In this document: piece after piece, positions 33,001-45,000 of the stretch | Position numbering within the stretch: the stretch's first letter is position 1 | Layout of the letters: each line of letters opens with the position of its first letter | Assembly (NCBI GenBank): GCA_033964015.1 | Contig: CM066920.1 | Coordinates: forward strand, 10,507,912-10,571,911 | Length of the DNA stretch: 64,000 nt | Reading direction: 5' to 3' | DNA from: Scolanthus callimorphus | Lineage: Eukaryota > Cnidaria > Anthozoa > Actiniaria > Edwardsiidae | Notes under the pieces: generated by a model | The model's input: the letters and a program-made list of their open reading frames with translations, nothing else | Databases searched by the model: none | What the model was told of the DNA's origin: nothing | Translations under genes and position numbers: made by a program

Positions 33001-36000
33001 ATTGGTGTAATTACTTTGCGATTGGTTTCACGACAGTCGTGTGAAAACCGCGCTATAGGAGCAAGTCGTGATTTCTTTCGATTCTGATTGGCTAGTGATT
33101 GCTCAATTACAATTGTTTTCACGACAGTCATGTGAGAACCGCTCTATGAGCTTCTTGCAAGCCTTACCATGATTTCTCCCGTCAGAGTGTAAACCCAGAG
33201 TGTTGCATCCCCAGCACAGCCCTTCAAGGCGACAGGTGAGCCTGCCTGCTCACTTGGGCTTTCAAGGCACATCTCGCTACCCGCATTCTGGATCCTAAAA
33301 GGACCTGCAGGATGCAAAGGACGAGAGGTTGAGTATGCTGAACTCGATTATAGGAACACGGTCAGGGTCCACGTTACGATGCTTCTCTCTTACCTTTGTG
33401 GCTTGGGATCGATTCCCGGGTCAACAGAGGAAATTTGCTAGTTTGGATCGAGACAGGTTCATATTGTTGTTTGAACGTAGTTGTACTGTGCTGCTGTTGT
33501 GACAATAGACCGAGGTCCTGTCTGCCTTTTTTCTAACACTGACGCTAATGAGCCCTTGTGCTCTTCGTACGAGCTGTGGTATGTCTCCCGTGCAAAAATG
33601 GCTTAGCTCTTCGGAGACATTCATAATGTAAAGCATCCCTCATGATTGTTAGCTGCGCAGCAGCAATTTTCACTAGTCTCTCCTTGTCTAGCCTCTCCTT
33701 GTCTAGTGGTCGTGTAATAGTACCCTTATTGTGAAGAGAAAATCCCTTTCAAATGAAAAGAAGTAAGCTCTACATTGCCTATTTATCCAAGCGTTTTTCA
33801 TTAGTGACCCCATGTATATATCTGATTGCAGAAGGAACCGAAATTTCATTAGCATGCACTTCTCGATGTGAAGAAGAATCTTATTTGCAAGTGATTTTTT
33901 GTTACGTTAATAAGCTGTTGGCAAACTTTTGATTCTCGGGTTTTGCGTTTTGACTTACCAGAAAGGATATAATCAGATTCTGTACTGGGCTTATCGTACT
34001 TTGGTTTGCTGAATTTTGGTTTAAACATCTTTTTGAAATCAGACAACGCTTTATCTATGATGCTCTTTGCCATTTTCTTGATATCGTCCAGGCTTATCTC
34101 CAAGGTAAACTGGCGTCGAACCTAGAATGACAAAACATTTAACAAGCGATAAAGTGGTGGTGGGTTGGGTCTATAAACTTAGTCTCCTCATTTCTCGGAA
34201 TATCATAGTTTCCCCAAAGCAAGAAATGATTAGCAGCATTAAACAGGATTAAGGCAGGATTAAACCCGAAGTTTTGGACAAGTTATTCTGTCCTTCACAG
34301 GGCGGTTACAAGTAAGAGTTAAATACCGAGGGCTGAGGCAATATGACATATAAATACCGAGGGCCGTAGGCCCGAGGTATTTATATGTCATATTGCCGAA
34401 GACCGAGGTATTTAACTGACTTATTACATGATCTAAGGTGATTTTACTATCGGGTGGAGCGCATCTCAATTAAAAAATCGAAAATACTTCGTCAAATAAG
34501 CGATTTTTAACCATATAAATCAACCAGGGATCTTTATTTTTTTCCAGTAGAGGGATATCCCCTGAGGTTTAAGTCGTATCGGAACAAAAGGATGAAAAAT
34601 GTTTTGAAAGCTATTGTCGTCAGTGTTGGCTGGGAAATCTGTGATGCCTTGAATGTCTCATAATAACGTGTATTTTGCGTGGCAATTTCACTGCAGAGAA
34701 GGTGCCTTTCACAATAGATTTGTTTGCATTCTAAAGCCCCCGTTTCATTAAATTAAAGAATATATATCCCTAGAGTGGTTGGGAAACTACAAACAGAAGT
34801 GTGGGGCTATTGTTCCTTTAGCTTTCATGCATTCATTTTTAAACGACCAATGGAAGTACTTCTTTTTGTACCAAACAACAAAAGAAATCAAAACACCTGT
34901 TTTTCGCGATTTTAGGTCGTCATTTTGTAGGAGTCAGTGCTTGAGTGCTGAACTAGTAGTTCTAAGTTGGCGACTGAGAACGAGTTTCGGAGGAAAAAAC
35001 AACGCTTGAGGTCTCAAGACTAAAAGGGTGCATTATGCGCGTGAAGAACTCGGCACTCACTGTGTGGTTTTAAGCTGTTCAAGAGATAATACATTTCAAA
35101 GTGTCCTGTAGTTGGCGATTGAGAACGACATGGTAAGTTTAACTAAAGTTCTTATTTATAGCTAATTCGTTTTATTATAACAGTTGAAGTAGACCGGTCT
35201 GGTGAATTTAAATTGCATGACTAACTTGAACGTATTAGACCTGTGTGCCGTTGATGCTACGACGTACGAGGTCCATCCTAAATTTGACAAACTGGTAAAA
35301 TGTATTGATGAAAGAAATTTAAAATGTGTTGTGCAAATGTATTGTTATGAGCTCAATGTTCTAAATTATTTTTATTTCTATTTCTTTCACAGTTTGTTTG
35401 AGCGTGAAGCAGAAATGGAACCGGCTAGCAAGGTTACCTATAACATCTACTTATTCCATATTAATTATAGTTAAATTTAGTAGAAAAGTAGAAAGAATTG
35501 CCAATTTGCAATTTAGAGACACACTATTCAGTTAAAGCTAGTAATTACATTTTTTTTGTTCAAATATATATTTATTTTCAATTTAACCTAGCAAACAATT
35601 TTGTAGTATTTATCATTTAGCTGTAAATGTGTTTCAGCATCGGAAGGGTGGGGCTTTATTTGTCTAATTAGTCATAATTGCTCCTCATTATAAATGCGCC
35701 GGGTCATTTATGAGAATCAATTGTTCCATAAAGACCCGCGCATTTATAATGCGGGTCATTTATGACTAATTATTCAATAATAGCCCCAATCTTCCCTGCT
35801 GAAACTTCAAACCCTCCCCGTTCTTTAAGAATGTAATTAATTCATAGGGATTTAAGTAAAATAAAGGGTCTTGAATAACAATAGAAAAGGTGTCAATCAT
35901 GTAATAAGGGACTAGACAGCCTCAACTCACGCGTATTAACAATGAACCGCGCGCACTGATGCGCTGATTGAATGACAGTTGACTTTGCAGCCTGACAGCT

Positions 36001-39000
36001 GCCCTAACAAAAGTTCCCTTCTCCTTTTCCTTATAAACGATACCCCAAAGACAGTCACATCCACGCGGCATAATACACTATAAATCATACTCCCATTGGC
36101 GGTCACATCCACACGGCATAATACACAATAAACCATACCCCCATGGCAGTCACATCCACACTGCGTAATACACTATGAACCATACCCCCATGACAGTCAC
36201 ATCCACACTGGCTCCTACGCTTGTCTTCAGGCTCGTCGCCAAAGAAGCCTGGAAGGTGACACTATGGAGAATGAAAAGATTCTTGGGCAGAATTCCGTGG
36301 GCCTTTTTCACCCAATAGAAGCTCTCTTCCACTAAGTAAAGCCTTTATTTGCCAGGTCTAGACCCTTGCATATGCCTTTGGTTATATGTGATTTCAAGTC
36401 ACAAGATCCTGTGAAAAAAAGACACAGAAAGGATAGTAGAAATTAGATTTGTTAGCCATCTAAATATTGCTCTTGTTCTTGTTTTAAGTATCTTGATGGT
36501 ATGTTTGATGAAGCTATGCGTGGGTGCCGGGTGGGTGAGCTTACACGCTTGGCCACGCTTTCATGCCAGCTTCGCTGTATTAGAAAATAAAGATGGCTGC
36601 CGTGTGACAAAGACGAATGAATGAAGGGCTACGGTTTGTGTTGTTGCACACGTGGGACGTGCCGAGTCGTCTATCACGTGACACTTGCGTGATCCAAGCT
36701 GACTCGGCAGAATCCTGATGAAGGCCGTGTGATACGGCTGACACATCGTTTCTTTAAATCTTAATTTCCAGTATGGCGTGAAAAAAGGTGTTTTGCTGAC
36801 GTTTCGAGCGTTAGCCCTTCGTCGGAGCAAAGAATATGTGGTATGGTTTATTGTAGGTATATGGTATGATATGTCATATAGGCTGATGATGATATTGTCA
36901 TGTTACAGTAGTAGAAGTAGGAGTGGTTTTTGCAGTGTTTATGTGACAATGACAGTGGTGTGAATAGGTGGTGAAAGAGCGGACTACCCAGTACCTTTGC
37001 AGAACATTTTCGATCCTGCACACAGAGCTGGCGCGAGCTTCTTGCACACAAAATCACCGACAAATCTCTTCCTTCTCACATGGGCGATCAATGATTCTTG
37101 GCCTGGAACATGATCAATGCTTCTGCGCTTGCGTTCTACTTTTCCCTTAAATTTCTGCATTTTTTTCTTGGCTTTTCCGGAGAACCAACCACCTAAAAGA
37201 GCAGGAAATAAACAGACGATTTGCTGTTGTGCCCGAGAGGAACTAAATTAAGAATATTCAATTGCGGTCGAAGACCGCATACTAATCTGATCAGGGTCGC
37301 ATTCCGTGATTCGCGAGTAGTCCCGCGTGGCTTTGGTTGGATGCCAGCTTGATTCAGAGATTTTGGACTATGCTATTCTGCCTCGATTTCGTGTCAAGAG
37401 CGGCCGAGGTGGAATGGTAATGAAAGTGCCACGAACGGAGGTGGAATAGTAATGTAACCTAGCCTCGACCTCATTCGGACAGGGAGAGATATGGTAACTA
37501 GCGCATGTCACAGGAAAAGAAACGACGGCCTACAATATTGCAGGCTCAACGAACTTTGTTTGGAGTCCATTTTGTGCTGCGAAGTACATTTTGTGCGAAG
37601 GCAAGTGTTTTTGTCACAAAAATGAATGAAGTCATGATCACAACATCAAAAATGTATGCAGTGATGTGTTTTCCGAGAAGGAAACTTACTACATTTAGTT
37701 GTAAACACGATGTCACCACCGGGTTTTACGGAGAATTGTGCTGTCGATACGGCGAATAGAAGAAAGCTAACTTCATATCACAGTTTTTATTGGGCAAGAT
37801 GGCCTTCGGATCTCACTACCTCAGATTCCAGTTACCCGGTTGGGGGCCTTTGGATCTCGCTACAATTCCCATTTATTTGGCTGGTTTTTTTTTTTTTGGT
37901 CCCGCTACAAATCCCAGTTACTTAGCTGGGTGGCCTTTCGGTATCGCAAAATCTACAAATCCCAGGTTGCTTGAAAATCCCAGTTGCTTGAAAGGCTACC
38001 CTCTATCACTCTCCATGTAATCAGACCCTAACATGTTCATTTTACATACCTTGCCACGTCTAAATTGTAACAGCATTTTCATCAGTTATAGGGTCTGGAC
38101 TTGCCCGTGAAATCTTTGTACATTTTCCTCTTGAGATTGCACTCGCTTCGAGCGCAATTTACTGATCTATGATTATTCTAGTTAAAAAGTATCTTACCAA
38201 ACGTGTTAGCAACACCCCCAATAAAGATTTTGAACTGATCAAGCGTCTTTTTGCAGTTTTCTGTCACTTCTTTGCATACAATATCTTCGCACATCTCGCA
38301 GTAGCCGGCAGCTCTCTTGTCACACTCCTCTTTCGCGTCTCGTAGCTTATCCTTGGCCTTTTGAAGCTTCTCTCGGGCTCGTTCGAGAGCACCGTTCAGA
38401 TCCTTAGCTGTGTCTTGCTCAAGCTGAGGAAATGTCCAGAACGTTCATGGAATCTTGATGGAATCAAGAGTTGCATACAATTAGCTGATGCCCGTGGGAA
38501 GAGAACGAATATAAGCTGCAAGAGTGGCTCAGTGGTCGACAGCCTTGAGAAACTAATTTGTCAATCAAATCATTTCGTTCTGCCTTATCTGAGGTGCTGC
38601 GACTTGTGTTAGTGCATACGAGAGGAGAGGCGGCGTAACGTCATATTCGCCTCCATCATGATGTGCACTTATCTCATTCGCATTAACACTATTATTAACT
38701 TGCTAAGCTCCAGCAGATACGTCTGAATTTTGTGGTGGAGAACCCGGGCTAGTTTGAACAATATTTTGTTCATTCACATGGTTCTTAACGAAATCCTTTA
38801 TATCATTGTTTTCTTTACCTACCATCTTTTTCTCTGTAGTAATCTTATTCTTGCCGTGAATTCGATGTCACTGAAACTCTTGTCCTTGCCTCCATACCCT
38901 CCTTTGATAAAAACTTCAACTCCCAAGTTCCCAGCAATTGGTAGTTTCATTTCGAAGGTCGCTTCAATGGCTGTTGGCTTGAGTTGGAACTTTACTCCGA

Positions 39001-42000
39001 CATCAACACCGAAAAGTTTTACTGCTCCTTGCAGTAAAATCTGCAAGTTACAAGCGCTCAATTTGAATTACAGCACCTTTGATCGTTCTCTTCAAAAATC
39101 CATAATATGACTTTTTTCCTGAAATTCATTTGATACAGTCCTAAAGTATATTTCTGAAACCTCAAATGATGCGTCAACTGTTTTCCTAGGCTTCAATTGT
39201 CATTTCTTTTTGTACTGCCCGCCACACATTTATTGTAATTTAATTAACTTTACACGCTTTTTCTAGTACTGAAATTTTCGGTCAAATTTTCACCTTCGCG
39301 AAGCTCCTGACGTCACACGATTTAAGATATTTTCCGTGTCGTTAGACAATGATACTAGCTAAAAAACCGTGTCAAGGAATTTTTATTTTTTTCTTGAAAA
39401 AGATTTTATGATAAAAAAATTGAAAAAATTGCGACTTTCAACTTCGCGAACTAATATTTTCGTAAATATGCAAAATCGCTGACACGGTTTTGCAGTTCAT
39501 TTCTCCGTGAGTAAAATCCGACAAAGTGTGAAATTGTGCAACAAACCGCTAATGGTCTGGAGCTTCTCAGTAAACAAGGTAGTTTTTCGTTCGGGTCTTA
39601 AAAATACAAGAAAAAAAAATCAAATTTCACTAAACTAAACAACTTCATAAGATAGAGCAAACCTTTAGCTTTGAAACAATATATAGCTGATTAACATAGC
39701 ATAAATTGCGACGCGACGAGAATTGTTTTACGAAGACACCCCTCACACCTTAAAGGAGCAGTCGGGTGTCACGTTTTTAGCACACTTTTGGTGATATAAA
39801 ACACATACAAATAACTAGATGTTCAGGCAAGCCTGCACACATGGGACCATTTCATTAGCACGTTAGCTTTCACACAAGGTTAATTCCTTATCTCCACTCT
39901 GTCTCACATACAAATAACTAATTGATTGCAAAAATACTAGTCCAGGTTTGTTAAGGTATGAGTATACCTTTGAAGGGTGTCGCGGGAAAAAAATCCGTAT
40001 CGCGTCACAATTTACACCACAAACGTCGTTCATATATCATTGTAAAGCTAAAAGGTTGGTCTATCTGATGGATAATTTTGTTTTCATTATATTGTACATG
40101 AGCATATACTTTTTTAACCCTAAAGAAAAAATACCGACTTTCTTTAAAAAGTTCCAGCTTCTTCAAATTAAATTGCAAAGCTCTAAATTTAAGCAAGATC
40201 TATTCCTTAGAAGGTGATGTAAAAAAAGGTGTGCGGGATTTTTGATTTTTCTTTCAAAACATATTATATGCAAATTTTTGTTTTAGCATCGCCAAAAATA
40301 TCGATTTTCAATCTGTTTTACGTAATATTTCCGAAAATACGTAAACTATTAAAAATCCCGCACACCTTTTTTCAGATCGCCCTCTATGGAATACATTTAG
40401 TGGAAATCTGGAGCTTTTAACATTAACTGGAAGTGGCAGGAACTCTTAAAAAGCAAAACTTTGTACTTTTCCTTTGGAGCGCAAAACGACGAAAACGTTC
40501 CATCAAAGTAAACTTTGCATGGAAATATACCATTTAGTAAGTAAGGCCGTTCCATAAGCTTTAAAACGATATATAAATGGCCTTTGTAGTGTAAATAATG
40601 ACGCGTCAGTGATTTTTTTCCGCGAAAAATTGACATCCCTCGCGCAAAGGTATACTCATACCTTAAATAGCCCTTTATCTACAAAGCGGCCATGATTGTA
40701 GGCTTCATGGACTTGTTAACAGAGCGGATGAAAAAGGATTGCACAATGTTTTTTTCTTCTTCAAAGTTTGAAGTTACATCAAAATTCGTACGAAAATCGA
40801 CAGTCTTGCCGATAAAACATACCTACAATTGTACATTGCTCGTTAGGCTAATATCAATGCTCTCTCGGCTATCCGCGTGCTTCCAGAACTGGATATACGC
40901 ACGCTAAAGCATGGACCATTCCTTAAATATAAGTGCTCTTGGGTTGATTACGCACAAATTCGAATTTGTCCAAATAACCGCGACACAGCCTCTTTAACAT
41001 TAAATTTAGCCTGTGCACATCCGCTCTCCTCCCCTATAAAAGAAATTGGGAAGGGAGACATCTGTGCCTTGCTTCCCGCAATTTCGTTCATGTCACGTAC
41101 ATTGGGCCATTCCATTTAACATTCGAACCCTCCCTACAGAAGAGGTCATTTTGATTTCACCTGTCACCCTCTCGGAAAAAGTCTTCCTTGGCTCCTATAG
41201 GGTTAGACCCCCTTAGAAATAGGGTTAACCACCTTGGAAATAGGGTTAGATCCCTCGGAAAATGACAAAATTGCTGGCCCCGCTCAAAACCCTCTTCTTG
41301 TGTGGGGGGTTCGAATAATTCTGCTATATTTTTACCTCGATAGAAAGAGGGTTCCTAGTGGCTTTAGCATAAAACAGAGGTCCATTCTTGGTGTCCTTGA
41401 TAGATCGCGTTACCGTCACTCCTCCGGGCAATTTTATAGGACTCAGCCCGGTCTGTACGAATATTATCTGCGAAGAAAACATACAACCAGCTAGAGATGA
41501 AACTGAGATAATAGTCCTAAGCCTTTTGCCTTGTGCTCATTTCGTGCCTTTGAGCAGCAAGCGGCGCCATTTGCATTAATGCGACAAACTACTTTGAATT
41601 CACGTTAACAGCACCGCAAATTAGGAGAGCTATTGTTTAAAGTTTTGGGTCTATCTTGGTGTTGCAAGATGTATTGTATTTTGGATTGGAGCTATTGTAT
41701 TCTACGGTCTTTTGTCTTTATTGTCTTTATGCCTTGCAACACCAAGAAAGAGCCAAAGTTTTTCCTTGAGTATGAAGTATTTTCCCATTTCACTTTCCTT
41801 TTCGCAGCATCTAGCAACAAATAACAAAACATACTGGGCAATAACAATGGCTTTTCTGTCCTTTAAAAATATCAAAGATTTAATATAGCAAAATGGAAAT
41901 TAAGGCATTATAAAAGCTAATTTTGCTAGGGCATCCTTACCCTTTATTATTTCGCTTTGTGGTGGCAGAATACTGGATACACTCACACACGCAAACAAAC

Positions 42001-45000
42001 ACTCATGATAGACAAAAACTATATAATGAGATTTTATCCATAAAGATATCAGACCATGGTGTAAAATGCTTAAGTACTTACGTCCGTGCTGATTTCAAGG
42101 GTCAGGTCGACTGAAACACCCAGTAGGTTCACCTGACCATTAACGTACAGACCTTTCTTGATCTTTGTCGGTTTGCCGGCAAAGGTGATTTCTTGTTCTT
42201 TACCTGCAAACGATATCTACAAGAAAAGGAGATTCAGAGACATCCAGAGAGAAGTGCAAAGAGTTTTTCAGAGAGAAGCGCAATAGGCTTGGTTAGGCTT
42301 GATTTTCCAATGTCTATCAAATGCTTACAATTTAGAACTCCATGTCGAACAGTAAATTCACTTCCAAATACTTTCATATGAAACAAACAATGTAACAAAA
42401 TCGCCACCGCGTTGACGTTCTCGCCAAACCGTAAAACTTAGCACTTTCAAATCCTAGTTCAGAACACGTGCGGGCATTGAGTTTTGTAATCAAGTGTAAT
42501 GTTCTCTGTCGTTGTCGTACTCGTTGCCGAATAGCTCATGAGGCCGAACAAGACCATTAGCGGGCTAGGGGAATAATTGTTAAGTATGTTTCTGATCGGC
42601 CTCAAGCACTTCTATTAAAACATACCGTGACACCCTTTTCAAAGCCAGTCTGTCCGATCCTCTCCGGGACTTCTAGTTTGGAGCCAAGCATACGGAAGAT
42701 CTTTCCGATAGTAACGGCTGAGATAGTCCCATACACATATTGGTCCAATACGTTTGGCGACAGACCAACATTGACTCCACCCTTGATGCACATTCCCTGT
42801 GTTTGGAAAAAAATAGTTAAGGTAGAGATGTGATTCTCTAATGAACGCTCGCTCGGGGACTCTAGGTACTTGGGTGCTACGCCACTGCCAAGGACGAAGG
42901 TGACGAGCGTTGTTTTGTTGAGGTGCTCTTGAAAAGTGACTCGTCCAATTACGCAATTACGTTTGAGGGCCTTCGCTGATTGGGTGATTTTGAACATTTG
43001 GGTATGCGCAGAAAGTCTCCCCCGCGAGATGACGAGCCAGGGAGCTCTGGGTACGAGAATGTCAGTGGACGATTCCAGCTAAAGCGCGCGCGCTCTTCTT
43101 TATTCAGAAATGCCCATGCCGTGTCCCAAAACTACCAGAATGCAGCGCGCTTTTTTAACAGTTCGTTCGACAAATCTCCCACATTTACCGACATGCAGCG
43201 CGCCCGTGCACTATAGCTGGAATCGTCCATTACGGTACTGCTATCATTATTAGGTACCCCGCTGAGTAACTATCATTTGGAATGCATTATCGCAGCCAAG
43301 ATATTGTATGTCGTCCATTTATCGTGTAATACACACCTTCAGGGCGTAGTCCTCTTCGTAGAAGCAATCTTTACCCAGTATTATGGTACCACTGACGCCG
43401 ATTTTAGACGGTATCCCCGCTGGAGTTATTTCTAACCTGGCAGTAGAAGTTGTAGGTAGCCATTACTACCCTTTTCTTAGTAAACATTAAAGTTTATCGT
43501 GCGCTGTAGCGATCGACAGCAGATTTCGTTGGAAATGGAGGCGAAGATTCATTAACAGGGTGCGAAATTTGTTCTTCTCGTCGCTAGATGGCTTTCGTAA
43601 AAAACATTCTTGACTGGGAGGGGCGTAAAAGAAGCTGTGTGGGAGATAGTAGAGCTATCTCCCCTTAACCGTAAGGGGGCTGTGGTTCCCCTTTAGACCT
43701 GAGGCCAGGCCCTCGGGCGATTTCCTTGACACTCATGCGACTAGCACAATGGTATGAAGGTCTAGGCGTCGGATGCAACGTCCAGTAAGTGAATAAGAGA
43801 GATTTTACCGAGATTTCGAGCAATTTTAGCCAAAAGTGGCCAAAAATCCAGGTACTCATAACTTTAGTTCCTTTGGCTTGATTTTGGTTTGTTTTGGAAG
43901 AACTACATGTATGCATTAACTTTCGTCCGTTCCGCTATGAAATACTCATGTAAAACGAAGAAAATAAATTTCATTTCACACCACCTGGAGTACTATAAGA
44001 GGCAAATTCCATCTCAAGTGCAATTCTATACAAATTTTCATATATTTTTCATAAAATTAGGAGTAAAACCACTTGCAAGCAAACCTTTGAAAGATGCTGT
44101 AACAAAGCCAATAGTCTTCTTCGTCTACTTTCTAGTAACCAGATTTTTGGCCAAACATTGCTCGAATCAATAAAAAATAATTTCTATTTATATTCGTTGT
44201 TTCATTGGATGAACGAAATGTTTTCTTTCCTAAAGTAAAGCTTTCTATACTTTTCTATTCGTTGTTTCATTGGATGAACGAAATGTTTTCTTTCCTAAAG
44301 TAAAGCTTTCTATACTTTTCTATTCGTTGTTTCATTGGATGAACGAAATGTTTTCTTTCCTCAAGTAAAGCTTTCTATACTTACTCCACCCCGAGTTCTC
44401 CTATACTCAGGAATGAGACACCGAATGCGTTCCTCCAGATGCCGTCCATCCTGAGAGATGCGCCCACTTGCAACGCATTACTGAGCTGGACTGCCCCACG
44501 GAACACTAGCACACCCTTAGGCTGAGGAATGTTATCCTTTATAATCTCTCCTTCTATCGGCACGTCCACGGCTAGGTTCAGGCCGACTGTTAACTTGGCT
44601 ACCTTAAACTGAGGAAAGAGGGTTAACTAGCATCATCACCTTTCTTCGACACTCTGTCAGGCATTATAGATGCTGTTTCTGCCTTAGAAACAAAGTCCAC
44701 TCTTCGACACGCACAAGTATCGTTCTCAGTCTTCGAAGAGAAATTTTGCTGCGCTTTCAAGATGGCATTCTGGTTCAGAACTCCGTTCTGTCTTGCAATA
44801 AAAAGCCCACGTTTAAATAGCTTACGATACAATCAGAAAATAAACAACGATATCAAAAAGGATTTGTTCATGAAAAACAAGTAAAGTTCCGAATCCAATA
44901 GAAAGTAGATCTAATTTCTCTGACTTTTTCTGGCATACAAAGGACGGCCATAAAGTTGAAAAATACAAACCCTGATGAAGAACTCGATGCTCGATAGCCT

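Noticed and set aside
34779..35474. Possible small + strand gene with donor-like (ATG|GTAAGT near 35131) and acceptor-like sites
   Set aside because: Short peptides without homology or conserved motifs, inside a gene B intron on the other strand; evidence too weak.
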